From the NCBI RefSeq assembly GCF_020091585.1, contig NZ_CP083582.1, positions 5,838,536 through 5,902,535 on the forward strand: a DNA stretch of 64,000 nt. The letters are read 5' to 3'. Under the pieces are notes generated by a model. The model was given only the letters and a program-made list of their open reading frames with translations. It was not told the DNA's origin and made no database searches. The DNA is from Kovacikia minuta CCNUW1. GTDB lineage: Bacteria; Cyanobacteriota; Cyanobacteriia; Leptolyngbyales; Leptolyngbyaceae. The position numbers were made by a program, and so were the translations under genes. Shown here piece after piece: positions 8,554 through 18,442 of this stretch (positions are counted from its first letter, which is position 1; every line of letters begins with the position of its first letter).

Positions 8554-9762
8554 TTACTCTTCAAAATCCTGCCCAAGGTTTTGAAGTGCTTGCTGATGAA
8601 CCCGGCGGGAAGGGCGACGATATTTTTTCGATTCGAGTTTGGGTTCGTACTGTTGACGCCCCTGCCGTTTTGTTTTGAGTTTGAGGTTAGATTCTTCATC
8701 ACCCAACCTTTCTAACGCCTGCTCGTGCGCGATCGCCGCCTCCAAAAAGCTCAGGTAATGCCCATACCGCTCCCAATCGCCCCGTACTACACAGTTCGGC
8801 TCATCTCGATGCAAACAATCCTTAAACTGGCAGGTGGCAACACTCAATCGCTGCTGAATTTCGGGGAAATAACTTGCTAACTCCTCCGGAGTTACGTCCA
8901 ACTCCGGCTGATTAAAACCGGGCGTATCTGCCAGAAGCCCGCCGCAAGGCAACTCAAACAACTCCACATGGCGGGTGGTATGACGCCCCCGCCCCAATTT
9001 TCCAGACACTGCTCCCACTCGCAAGTTAACCTGGGGAATTGCCCAGTTGATTAAACTAGATTTGCCCACTCCAGACGGACCAAAGACCACGGTAATCCGG
9101 TAATTCAGTTGAGTTAGCAATTCAACCAGTCCTGTGGTTGCTTGCACGCTAACCAGCACCGGATCATAGCCCCATTGCTGTAGGCGTTGACGCCATTCAT
9201 CCTGTGCCTTTGGCGTTACCAGGTCACTTTTGTTGAGACACAGGCATACTTCCAGCCCAGTCGATTCTGCCTTCACCAAAAAACGGCTGAGTTGGTAAGG
9301 ATCAAGCGTTGGTTCCGCCAGGGCAGATACCAGCAAAATTTGATTGGCATTGGCAACTGGAGGCCGATCTAACTCAGATTTGCGGGGAAATACCTGGGAA
9401 ATCGCTCCCCTTCTTCCGGTCCAGTCGGCTTCCTCTACTTCCACCCGATCGCCCACCATAACCTTCTGTCCCAGCTTTTTCAGGCGAGATCGACGGGTGC
9501 AGAGGAGGGTAGGGGGTACGGAGCGTGGGGTTTGGAGTGTGGGAGAAGAATTTTGAATTTTGAACTTTGAATTTTGAATTAAATCCTCCCCCTCTCCCCC
9601 TCTCCCCCTCTCCCCCTCTTCTGGCTCCTGACTCCTGGCTTCTGACTCCTGCCCTAAATCAAGCTGCACATGATAATAGTTTGCTTGGATAGCAAGCACA
9701 GTCCCCGTGAGGTTGCCTGTCGAGTTGTGAGCTTTTGATGGATCTTGTAAATCAGCACTCAT
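8554..9762 (-). CDS. rsgA: Ribosome small-subunit biogenesis GTPase RsgA
   Basis: A circularly permuted GTPase: G4 (CLNKSDLV) comes before G1 (GPSGVGKSSLIN), GRHTT and G3 (DTPGF), followed by the zinc knuckle with C, C, H and C in CQFKDCLHRDEPNC. RsgA helps mature the 30S subunit. The N-terminal OB domain (GTVLAIQANYYHVQLD ... LLCTRRSRLKKL) is split by about 50 extra residues (roughly 36-86) rich in E/G/R and then QNSKFKIQNSS, which are translated simple repeats. ATG at 9762 is chosen; a GTG at 9783, 3 bases after the upstream stop, is possible. Total about 402 aa against about 350 in relatives. Last gene of the dnaK cluster. Confidence 0.92.
   Translation of the reverse strand: MSADLQDPSKAHNSTGNLTGTVLAIQANYYHVQLDLGQESEARSQEPEEGERGRGGEGEDLIQNSKFKIQNSSPTLQTPRSVPPTLLCTRRSRLKKLGQKVMVGDRVEVEEADWTGRRGAISQVFPRKSELDRPPVANANQILLVSALAEPTLDPYQLSRFLVKAESTGLEVCLCLNKSDLVTPKAQDEWRQRLQQWGYDPVLVSVQATTGLVELLTQLNYRITVVFGPSGVGKSSLINWAIPQVNLRVGAVSGKLGRGRHTTRHVELFELPCGGLLADTPGFNQPELDVTPEELASYFPEIQQRLSVATCQFKDCLHRDEPNCVVRGDWERYGHYLSFLEAAIAHEQALERLGDEESNLKLKTKRQGRQQYEPKLESKKYRRPSRRVHQQALQNLGQDFEE
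9548..9655. repeat. Simple repeats inside rsgA
   Basis: On the plus strand this reads several TTTTGAATTT words, then about five CTCCCCCT units, then alternating CTCCTGACTCCTGGC words. The same word types occur in intergenic DNA elsewhere in the window. The stretch stays in frame through rsgA and encodes the low-complexity insertion in the OB domain. Confidence 0.8.
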
Positions 9763-9786
9763 AACTCTTTCATCACTCAGCACTCC

Positions 9787-10038
9787 CTAGGCAGGAACCC
9801 GAATCCTCACCGCAAAAAAATCCGATCGATCTTCAATTTGCTCCACGTTGTAACCTTCCATCGTCAGGCTATCAGGAACCTGCTCGATCGGTTCACCCGG
9901 ATCAAGCCAAATTTCTAGCAGGGAACCGGGAGACATTTGCTCCAACCGCAATTTGGTACGGACAAAGTTAATTGGACAGGGGGTTCCCCGCAGGTCCATC
10001 TGAATGTCTGGAATAACAACAGGTCTATCAGAACTCAT
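9787..10038 (-). CDS. TusA/SirA-family sulfurtransferase-like protein
   Basis: 83 residues with the family signature [18 protein letters not shown], where the CPxN cysteine is the sulfur carrier in characterised TusA proteins. TusA passes sulfur for tRNA thiolation and molybdenum cofactor synthesis; the exact partner here is unknown. The ATG overlaps the dnaJ stop by 4 bases (ATGA type), and rsgA follows within 25 bases, so it is part of a translationally coupled operon. Confidence 0.87.
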   Translation of the reverse strand: MSSDRPVVIPDIQMDLRGTPCPINFVRTKLRLEQMSPGSLLEIWLDPGEPIEQVPDSLTMEGYNVEQIEDRSDFFAVRIRVPA

Positions 10039-11162
10039 CCGCCAAACATCTTTCCAAAAATGCCTTCAATTCCACCCTTGCCAATGCGATCGCCCCGCAG
10101 TTTTGCTAGTTTTTCTAACAACTCCCGTTCCTCAGTCGAAATCCGAGTGGGAATTTCAACTTCAATTGTAATCAAGTGGTCGCCTCGGCTTACAGGATTA
10201 CCCAATTTCGGAACCCCTTTACCTTCTAGCGTCAGCACCTTACCGGGTTGAGTTCCAGCGGGAATTACCAGTTCCTGGGGACCATCTACCGTATTAACTT
10301 CCAACCGACAACCCAGAATCGCTTGCAGATAGCTAATCTTCAAATCTGATAGAACATTAATGCCCTCCCGCCGAAATTCGGGATCTTCGTTAACGAACAG
10401 GTAAACATATAGGTCACCAGGTGGCCCATTGCGTTGCCCTGCATCGCCCTCACCCGATACCCGCAAGCGTGTACCGTTATCCACCCCGGCTGGGATATTA
10501 ATCTTCAGCTTCTTCGTTTCCTGCCGCTGTCCATTGCCACTACAGGATTCGCATTTGTCCTCAATCACCTGCCCCGTCCCATTACAGGTTGGGCACACAG
10601 AAACCTGCGTGAAACTTCCAAAGGGGGTACGCGTTGCACGGCGCACCTGCCCTGCGCCATTGCAGGTCGAGCATGTGCGAGGCCGGGTTCCAGGCTTTGC
10701 CCCGGTACCTGTACAGGTAGCACAGGTTTCCAGATGGTTGATCCGGATCTCCCGCTCGCCGCCAAACACGGCTTCCCGGAAATCCAATTTCAAGTCCAGT
10801 CGCAGATCATCCCCCCGTGCCGGACCGCTACGCCTGCGGGTTTGACCAGTCGCACCACCAAAACCGCTAAAGAAGCTTTCAAAGATATCGGCAAAACCAC
10901 CCATGTCGCCGAAGTCTTGAAATCCTCCAGCTCCCACACCAGACCCAACGCCTGCTTCCCCAAATCGATCATAACGAGCGCGGGTTTCAGGCTCGGAGAG
11001 GATTTCGTAGGCGCGGTTAATTTCCTTAAACCGCTCCTCGGCTCCATCTTCTTTATTAACGTCTGGGTGATACTTACGGGCTAGACGACGATATGCACGC
11101 TTAATTTCCTCTTTATCTGAGTCACGAGAAACTCCGAGGATTTCGTAGTAGTCACGAGCCAT
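10035..11162 (-). CDS. dnaJ: Chaperone protein DnaJ
   Basis: A 375-residue type I Hsp40. The J domain is at the N-terminus with HPD in [11 protein letters not shown], then a Gly/Phe-rich linker (residues 70-115). Four zinc repeats follow: [24 protein letters not shown] and CESCSGNG. The C-terminal substrate-binding beta domains come last. It stimulates DnaK ATPase and delivers substrates. It lies 124 bases downstream of dnaK in the same direction and overlaps the TusA-like gene by 4 bases. Confidence 0.96.
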   Translation of the reverse strand: MARDYYEILGVSRDSDKEEIKRAYRRLARKYHPDVNKEDGAEERFKEINRAYEILSEPETRARYDRFGEAGVGSGVGAGGFQDFGDMGGFADIFESFFSGFGGATGQTRRRSGPARGDDLRLDLKLDFREAVFGGEREIRINHLETCATCTGTGAKPGTRPRTCSTCNGAGQVRRATRTPFGSFTQVSVCPTCNGTGQVIEDKCESCSGNGQRQETKKLKINIPAGVDNGTRLRVSGEGDAGQRNGPPGDLYVYLFVNEDPEFRREGINVLSDLKISYLQAILGCRLEVNTVDGPQELVIPAGTQPGKVLTLEGKGVPKLGNPVSRGDHLITIEVEIPTRISTEERELLEKLAKLRGDRIGKGGIEGIFGKMFGG

Positions 11163-11286
11163 AGGGTGCTGTTTCGAGGAGTAAAAGGATGTTGGGAGTT
11201 AAAGGGTTCAAATTTTAAGTTTGAGACTAGAGAGATAATTTAACCTATCACCCTCAACTGAAAATTGACCACCCCTACTACCTTAA

Positions 11287-13240
11287 CTAATCTACAGCCT
11301 CGTAATCAGCAGTAACCGTTGCATCATCTTCGATATCGCTGTAGGCGTCATTGAGATTGGGCGACTTGTCTGAATCGGCGAAAGGCATAGTGGCATCGGT
11401 GTCTGGTTCATCGCTGTCGGAAGAATGCCCGTCCCGCTGATACATGGAAGCACCAATATCTAATAGGGTTTTTTGAAGGGCATCCAGTCGCTGGCGCATT
11501 TCCTCAACCGTGATGGTGGGATCGGCGATCGCTGCTTTCAGTTCAGCCACCTTTTCAATGGCTTGAGCCTTGAGGTTATCGGGAATGAATTCCCCGTTAT
11601 CCCGCACGCGTCGTTTCGTAGCTGTAGAACAGACTATCTGCCTGGTTTTTCAGTTCAACCAGTTTCTTGCGTCTGTTGTCCTCTTCAGCGTAGACTTCTG
11701 CTTCCTGCCGCATCCGATCAATTTCAGTGGAACTTAAACCACCCGTATTGGTAATCGAGACGCTTTGCTCACGTCCAGTCCCCTTGTCTCGCGCTGAGAC
11801 CTTCAAAATTCCATTGGCATCAATGTCAAAGGACACTTCAATTTGAGGCACACCTCGGGGAGCAGGAGGAATCCCATTTAACTGGAATTTGCCCAGGCTC
11901 TTGTTATCCTTTGCCATTGCCCGTTCACCCTGAAGGACATGAATCTCAACGGAGGTTTGCCCATCGGTTGCGGTGGAAAAGACTTGGGTTTTGCTGGTGG
12001 GAATGGTGGTATTGCGATCGATAATGCGAGTAAAGACCTCTCCCAGCGTTTCAATCCCCAACGACAGGGGAGTCACATCCAGCAGCAACAAGTCTTTCAC
12101 TTCGCCACCCAGAACCCCCCCCTGAATAGCCGCACCCAGAGCTACCGCCTCATCAGGGTTAACAGAGCGATCGGGAGCTTTGCCCTTGAAGAAATCAGTA
12201 ATTGCTTTCTGTACAGCTGGAATCCGGGTGGAACCACCGACCAGCAAAATCCGGTCAATACCATCGACAGTCAGGTTGGCATCTTTAAGCGCCTGCTCGG
12301 TAGGGTCAATCGTATTTTCTACCAGATGTTTCACTAACTCTTCAAACTTGGTACGAGTTAGCTCCATTTCCAAATGCTTGGGGCCTGTATCATCTGCGGT
12401 GATAAACGGCAGGTTGATGGACGTAGAAAGGGTACCAGACAACTCAATCTTGGCTTTCTCAGCGGCTTCGCGCAGCCGTTGGAGTGCCATCTTGTCAATC
12501 GACAGATCAATGCTCTCCTGGGTTTTGAAGCTTTCCACCATCCAGCGAACGACACAATCATCAAAATCGTCACCACCGAGGTGGTTATTGCCAGAAGTCG
12601 CCTTCACCTCAAAAACCCCATCCCCCATTTGCAGAATGGAGACATCAAAGGTTCCACCCCCAAGGTCATAGACCAGAATGCACTGATCCTGCTCTTGCTT
12701 ATCCAGACCGTAGGCAAGGGCGGCGGCGGTTGGCTCATTGATAATCCGCATCACTTCCAAGCCAGCAATGGTCCCGGCATCCTTGGTTGCCTGCCGTTGG
12801 GCATCACTGAAGTAAGCGGGCACAGTAATCACTGCTTGCTGAACGGGTTCACCGAGATAATTCTCAGCATCCTGCTTCAGTTTTTGCAGAATCATTGCAG
12901 AAATTTCCTGGGGCGTAAAGCCCCGTCCTCGAATCTGGACATCAACCGTGTCATCCTTCCCTTTAACACAGTTGTAGGGGACACGGGAGCGCTCTATCTC
13001 GGTATCTTCCCAGCGACGACCAATGAACCGTTTAATACTGAAGACAGTGTTTTCTGCATTTGTGACAGCCTGTCGTTTGGCTAGCTGACCGACCAGGCGA
13101 TCGCCTGCTTTGCCAAAGCCAACCATACTTGGGGTTGTCCGTCCGCCCTCCGAACTGGAGATAACGAGAGGCTGACCGCCCTCCAGAACAGCAACACAAC
13201 TATTTGTTGTGCCCAGGTCGATACCAATGACTTTTCCCAT
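11287..13240 (-). pseudogene. dnaK: Chaperone DnaK (Hsp70), interrupted by a frameshift near the C-terminal lid
   Basis: Residues 1-547 are an intact Hsp70 beginning [21 protein letters not shown], with the phosphate loops ([24 protein letters not shown]) and the substrate domain, ending in [12 protein letters not shown] and a stop at 11597. The family continuation lies in the next frame: [23 protein letters not shown], to an acidic tail ending at 11287. Removing one base near 11608, inside ACGCGT, restores ETTVRDNGEF and a product of about 650 aa, the normal length. The main DnaK of cyanobacteria is essential, so an inserted base in the assembly is the simplest reading. No CIRCE inverted repeat is visible in the 195-bp gap to grpE. 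Confidence 0.9.
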
Positions 13241-13435
13241 AGCAAATGGTGGTGAAGGTATTCAAGTAAATGATGTTTGCAGGTTGATAAAATTCATCCT
13301 ATTTGTGAATATTCCACAATTATTTAAAAATCGATCAACCTGACCCCAAATGTTTCCTGATTGAGATTCAAACCAAAACATTCTCAGGCAAATTAAGGGG
13401 AAAACCGAAACCTGCTGAGATAACTGTGAGTACGC

Positions 13436-14179
13436 TTAACCACCCTGATCGGCTTCCTCCGAGGTTATCACAGGCTCTGGAGCCGCAGCAACTTTTACCA
13501 GTGCATGCCGCAATACCCGATCGCCTAACATGTATCCCCGTTGCAATTCTTCAATTACGGTTCCTTCAGAGTATTCATCCGTCGGCTGCCGCATCACCGC
13601 CTCATGCAAATTGGGGTCAAATTCTTTCCCTTCGGACCGCATAGGAGCCACACCAATGCGTTTCAGGCATTCGACTAATTGCTTGTAAACGCTCTGGTAA
13701 CTTTTGTGAATATTAGTTTCCTGATCGGTCTGGGGTTTAATTTGCGAACGTGCCCGCTCAAAATTATCCACCACTGGCAAAAGTTCGTTAATGGTGGAAC
13801 ATTTGATCTGCACTTCTTGCTCTTCCCGCTCTCGCTGGGTTCGCTTTCGATAATTATCAAAATCTGCGGCTATCCGGACACATTGATTCGTGCGATCGTC
13901 TAATTGAGATTTCAACGCCCTAATTTCATTCTCTTTCTCAATCAAAATCGCCGTGTAATCAACGGCTTCTAGTTGACTATCAACGCCTTCGGTAGCAGCC
14001 GACTCGACCTGAGTTGAGCCATCTCCACCTAAAACAGTACTATCGCCTGTTCCGGCTTGAAACTCCGACGCTCCCTCCGGGCTAACCTGATTTTCTCCAG
14101 AGATCTCACCGGGAGGCGTCTCGGAAGAATCAACCGGGGTACCTTGTGTGCTCTCTAACGGATTCTCTTCGTCAATCAT
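13436..14179 (-). CDS. grpE: Nucleotide exchange factor GrpE
   Basis: 247 residues. An acidic low-complexity N-terminus (about 80 residues rich in E, S and G) leads into a long helix ([20 protein letters not shown]), then [27 protein letters not shown] and the C-terminal beta domain with [13 protein letters not shown] and [17 protein letters not shown]. It exchanges ADP for ATP on DnaK. First gene of the minus-strand set grpE-dnaK-dnaJ. A shorter GrpE-like protein fused to an HTH lies at 40286-40942. Confidence 0.95.
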   Translation of the reverse strand: MIDEENPLESTQGTPVDSSETPPGEISGENQVSPEGASEFQAGTGDSTVLGGDGSTQVESAATEGVDSQLEAVDYTAILIEKENEIRALKSQLDDRTNQCVRIAADFDNYRKRTQREREEQEVQIKCSTINELLPVVDNFERARSQIKPQTDQETNIHKSYQSVYKQLVECLKRIGVAPMRSEGKEFDPNLHEAVMRQPTDEYSEGTVIEELQRGYMLGDRVLRHALVKVAAAPEPVITSEEADQGG

Positions 14180-14979
14180 CCCTATATCGTCCCAATCCTC
14201 AATATGCTAATAACGCTGATTCACTACCAAACCTATCCTATACGCTCTCAGAATGAAGCGATCGCAAGAGTTGCTTGCCTCCTCAAAACTACCTTACGAA
14301 CCCCAAAATATGGCATTGGGAATCAGGAAGAACCATTTTCATGATTGGACGTAGACACAAGTTCTGGGGCTAATCACCATTCATCCCCAGATTAGCTCAA
14401 ATTTTCAATTCATTACACTGGATGAAAATTAGTGCCAACCCCTCAAGCAAGTGAGCAGTTTGGGTGGAATAGACTTTGTTTTACGGAGCATTTTGGTTGT
14501 CTCCAAACGTCTGCAATCTTTTACAGGATTGGCTTCATCCAAATAATGATACAGTTGTTCACAAATCACCTCCTGGGTCCAATTCAGCTAAAACCTTCTG
14601 GCGATACCGCAAGGAATCTGCTAAAAAACGATTGAACTGGTCTGTAGGGGCTATTATCTTGTAAAAGTTAAGCGCTGATTCTTGACGATTTGAGCCTTAC
14701 TCCTAAGAACTTACTCTTAACGAAGTTCTCATTTGTTCCTTAGCTGAATCATTTATTCAACCTGCACGTTGCGGTCTATATTTATTTTTTCGCCCGTGCT
14801 GTTTCTTCGATCGTGGGCATCTACTAACAAAGGAATGGCTCAATTACAAGCCAGGCTTCGATTTCTCAATAAAGTTCAGATCAGAAAAATGGGTGGAGAG
14901 AAAATCCCGATTCTCTCTAGCGATTCTTTCTTGAGTTTTTGGGCATATTCTAGTAAAACGAGATTCTCTTCAATCCGCT
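14180..14979. other. 800-bp intergenic region between grpE and pilB (divergent)
   Basis: AT-rich, with short open frames only (for example 14476-14664) that have no recognisable motif and no good ribosome site. It must contain the promoters of both the grpE and the pilB transcripts. I see no hairpin-plus-T-run terminator, no CIRCE element and no repeat family member here. Confidence 0.5.
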
Positions 14980-16977
14980 ATGACTAACTCCTCCTCTCAG
15001 CGTCGTGCGCTTGTCGTCCAAAATAATTTTTCTCCGTTCGGAAATAAGCTAATTCAGTCTGGGTACGTCAACAATGAACAGATGCAGCAGGCGCTGATTG
15101 AGAGCCGCAAGTCTGGTCGAGCACTGACAGACGTGCTGGAGTCAATTACAGGGCAACAACTTCCCCCCGATCTGTTACGTCAATACAAGAAGCAGCAACT
15201 CTTCGAACTCAAGATTCTCTACGGAGTCGAATCGCTTGACCCTGAAATTAGTCAGATTGGAACGACTCAGGTCAGCGAACTCATCGAAAACTTGATTCCG
15301 GTCGATCTCTGCCGCACCCACAAGCTGGTTCCCCTTTCTAGAAGTGATGGTCAGCCCCCATTTCTGCTGGTTGCGATGGTCGATCCAGACGATCTGCGCG
15401 CCCAGGACGATTTGAACCGGATTTTGCGTCCTCAGGGGCTGGCGTTGCAACGACTCGTGATTACCCTGGAAGACTATCGACGGCTAATTAACGAATATCT
15501 GGACGACAAGGAAAAACGCGACAAGCAGATTGAGGCACAATCTAAGGTCGATGTTCAGAGGGAAATGGAAGGGCTGGACTACCTGGATTTGCAGGATGCG
15601 CCCGATGATGAAGACGCGAATCTGGATGTTGCCGATGCAGAAGCGGCTCCAGTGATTGCCCTGGTGAACAAAATCATGATTAAAGCCCTTCAGGAAGGGG
15701 TTTCTGATATTCACATTGAGCCTCAAGAAGAAGTTTTACGGGTTCGCTTCCGTAAAGATGGCGTGTTGCGTCAGGCATTTGAGCCTTTCCCTAAGAAAAT
15801 TATTCCAGCTGTCACTGCCCGCTTCAAAATCATTTCTCAGCTAGATATTGCTGAACGACGGGCACCTCAGGACGGGCGGATTCGCCGGATTTATGACGGG
15901 CGCAAGATTGACTTCCGGGTTAATACCCTGCCCAGCCGTTACGGCGAAAAGGTCGTTCTACGGATTTTGGATAATTCGGCAACACAATTGGGGCTAGACA
16001 AGCTGATTGCAGATCCAGAATCGTTGCAGATTGTACAAGAAATGGTTCGTCGTCCCTTTGGACTGATTTTGGTGACTGGACCAACCGGGTCTGGTAAAAC
16101 AACCACCCTGTATTCTGCCCTGGCTGAACGGAACGATCCGGGTGTCAATATCAGTACGGCAGAAGACCCAATCGAATATACCCTCCCTGGTCTAACTCAG
16201 GTGCAGGTGATTCGGGAAAAGGGTTTAGACTTCGCTGCCATTCTAAGAGCCTTTCTGCGTCAAGATCCGGATGTAATTCTGGTGGGTGAAACCCGCGATC
16301 GTGAAACGGCAAAGACCGCGATCGAGGCAGCCCTAACTGGACACCTGGTATTAACCACCCTCCACACAAACGACGCCGCAGGGGCGATTGCCCGCCTGGA
16401 TGAAATGGGGGTTGAACCCTTCATGGTATCCGGTGCCTTGCTGGGAGTTGTTGCTCAGCGGCTAGTCCGGCGCGTGTGCGACGAATGCCGTATTCCCTAC
16501 ACTCCCTCGCGGGAAGAACTGGCAAGATTTGGCCTATCTGCATCCCGTGACGGTGAGTTGACTCTGTACAAAGCAAACACCCTACAGCCCAACGAAATTC
16601 AGGAAGCCAGAGCTAGAAGCCAACTCTGCCCAAAATGTAGTGGTATCGGCTACAAAGGACGTTGTGGGGTTTATGAAGTGATGCGCGTCACAGAACGGCT
16701 CCAGAACATGATTAACCAGGGTGCGCCCACTGAAGCTATTAAAGAAGTGGCTGTGGAAGAAGGGATGCAAACCTTATTGGCATACAGCCTCAACCTTGTG
16801 CGTCAAGGTTTCACTACCCTGGAAGAGGTCGAACGGGTAACCTTTACCGATACCGGCCTGGAAGCTGAACTGAGAGCCAAGCGAAAGACCTCCCTCAGTT
16901 GTCGTGTTTGTAGCGCCGAGCTGAAGCAAGAATGGCTGGATTGTCCCTACTGCCTCACCCCTCGCTTCCAGGATTGA
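14980..16977 (+). CDS. pilB: Type IV pilus extension ATPase PilB
   Basis: 665 residues. The N-terminal MshEN/PilZ-interacting-like region (residues 20-160) contains LIQSGYVNNEQMQQALIESRKSG. The ATPase core has GVSDIHIEPQEE, Walker A VTGPTGSGKTTTLYSAL, Asp-box VILVGETRDRETA and GHLVLTTLHTNDA. The zinc-binding cysteines are VCDEC and LCPKCSGIGYKGRC. Beyond the usual end there is an extra C-terminal pair of CxxC motifs (CRVCSAELKQEWLDCPYC), a small zinc ribbon. It powers pilus assembly for twitching, phototaxis and DNA uptake. First gene of pilB-pilT-pilC. Confidence 0.95.
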   Translation: MTNSSSQRRALVVQNNFSPFGNKLIQSGYVNNEQMQQALIESRKSGRALTDVLESITGQQLPPDLLRQYKKQQLFELKILYGVESLDPEISQIGTTQVSELIENLIPVDLCRTHKLVPLSRSDGQPPFLLVAMVDPDDLRAQDDLNRILRPQGLALQRLVITLEDYRRLINEYLDDKEKRDKQIEAQSKVDVQREMEGLDYLDLQDAPDDEDANLDVADAEAAPVIALVNKIMIKALQEGVSDIHIEPQEEVLRVRFRKDGVLRQAFEPFPKKIIPAVTARFKIISQLDIAERRAPQDGRIRRIYDGRKIDFRVNTLPSRYGEKVVLRILDNSATQLGLDKLIADPESLQIVQEMVRRPFGLILVTGPTGSGKTTTLYSALAERNDPGVNISTAEDPIEYTLPGLTQVQVIREKGLDFAAILRAFLRQDPDVILVGETRDRETAKTAIEAALTGHLVLTTLHTNDAAGAIARLDEMGVEPFMVSGALLGVVAQRLVRRVCDECRIPYTPSREELARFGLSASRDGELTLYKANTLQPNEIQEARARSQLCPKCSGIGYKGRCGVYEVMRVTERLQNMINQGAPTEAIKEVAVEEGMQTLLAYSLNLVRQGFTTLEEVERVTFTDTGLEAELRAKRKTSLSCRVCSAELKQEWLDCPYCLTPRFQD

Positions 16978-17165
16978 TTTTCAAAATTCAATTGGGTTTT
17001 TCGAAGCGGGCCGCTGTTTCCAGCCATTTGTGCCGAACAAATCGCACCTGGTTTGAAAGATTAAAAGCAGAGATGGGTAGACTAAATCCCTGAATCGATT
17101 ACTCAAGCTGGGTATTCTACCTGCCACCTACCATCTAACCACCTGACACCTAAGGAGCAAGCCTC

Positions 17166-18281
17166 ATGGAGTTGATGATTGAAGACCTGATGGAGCAGTT
17201 GATTGAAATGGGCGGCTCCGATTTGCATCTAACAGCAGGTCTTCCCCCCTATTTCCGCATCAGCGGCCACTTACAACCGATCGGTGACCAATCTTTGACT
17301 GCTGAAGAATGTCAACGATTAATCTTCAGTATGTTGAATAATACCCAGCGGAAAAACCTGGAACAAAACTGGGAGTTGGACTGTTCCTATGGCGTGCGGG
17401 GTTTGGCTCGTTTTAGGGTCAATGTGTACAAGGATCGGGGAACCTACGCTGCCTGCCTGCGGGCACTAAGCTCCAAAATCCCCAACTTTGAAAAATTGGG
17501 GCTACCAGATGTGGTACGGGAAATGTCAGAAAAGCCAAGGGGATTGATTCTGGTGACAGGACCCACGGGTTCTGGCAAAACCACAACCCTGGCTGCCATG
17601 ATCGATTTGATTAACCGCACACGGGCAGAACATATTCTGACGATCGAAGACCCGATCGAATTTGTTTACGAACCGATTAAAAGTCTGGTTCACCAGCGTC
17701 AGTTGGGGGAAGATACGAAGAGTTTTGCCAACGCCTTGAAAGCAGCCCTGCGGGAAGATCCAGATATCATCCTGGTCGGTGAAATGCGTGATCTGGAAAC
17801 GATCTCGCTGGCAATTTCCGCCGCAGAAACCGGACACTTAGTATTTGGGACATTACACACCAGTTCCGCCTCCCAAACGGTAGACCGGATGATTGATGTG
17901 TTTCCTTCCGAAAGACAGACCCAGGTAAGGGTTCAGCTTTCCAACTCGCTGGTTGCTGTCTTTAGCCAAACCCTGGTTCCTAAGAAAAACCCTAAACCCG
18001 GTGAATATGGTCGGGTCATGGCTCAGGAAATTATGATCATTACGCCTGCTATCTCAAACCTGATCCGGGAAGGGAAAACCGCTCAGATTTATTCTGCGAT
18101 TCAAACCGGAGGCAAACTAGGAATGCAAACGCTAGAAAAGGTTTTGGCAGACCAGTATAAGGCTGGCTTGATTACCTTTGAGGCCGCCATGTCCAAAACA
18201 TCACGCCCCGACGAGCTCCAACGTTTAATTGGAGGAGCACCCGCAGGAGCCGCCCAGGCAGGTGCTGCGGCAAAGCGCTAA
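17166..18281 (+). CDS. pilT: Type IV pilus retraction ATPase PilT
   Basis: 371 residues. Begins MELMIEDLMEQLIEMGGSDLHLTAGLPPYFR, shown here as the typical GGSDLHL family start. Walker A is LVTGPTGSGKTTTLAAM, the Asp-box is DIILVGEMRDLETI, and GHLVFGTLHTSSA and QRLIGGAPAG close the protein. It drives pilus depolymerisation. It lies 188 bp after pilB; a GGAG-type site (AAGGAGCAAGCCTC) precedes the ATG. The tail is alanine-rich (AGAAQAGAAAKR). Confidence 0.95.
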   Translation: MELMIEDLMEQLIEMGGSDLHLTAGLPPYFRISGHLQPIGDQSLTAEECQRLIFSMLNNTQRKNLEQNWELDCSYGVRGLARFRVNVYKDRGTYAACLRALSSKIPNFEKLGLPDVVREMSEKPRGLILVTGPTGSGKTTTLAAMIDLINRTRAEHILTIEDPIEFVYEPIKSLVHQRQLGEDTKSFANALKAALREDPDIILVGEMRDLETISLAISAAETGHLVFGTLHTSSASQTVDRMIDVFPSERQTQVRVQLSNSLVAVFSQTLVPKKNPKPGEYGRVMAQEIMIITPAISNLIREGKTAQIYSAIQTGGKLGMQTLEKVLADQYKAGLITFEAAMSKTSRPDELQRLIGGAPAGAAQAGAAAKR

Positions 18282-18442
18282 CGTTACAACTCATTACACT
18301 GTTTGCCAGTTCTGCTTGATTATGCATGATGGAATAAATGTCTGATCATGCCCTCCCAAATCAGGTTGGATTTCTGAAGCGGCGATCGCAGCTCAGGTTT
18401 CATTGACGCTCAAGTCCACACATTTTCATTCAGGTACCCGCT

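Noticed and set aside
10434-11084. Plus-strand open frame of 216 codons
   Set aside because: Antisense to dnaJ; it reads the complement of the zinc repeats and has no motif of its own.
12374-13084. Plus-strand open frame of 236 codons
   Set aside because: Antisense to dnaK; no domain and no ribosome site.
14432-14664. Short plus-strand frames in the grpE/pilB gap
   Set aside because: No motif or good start site, and two overlapping frames compete; composition is that of intergenic DNA.
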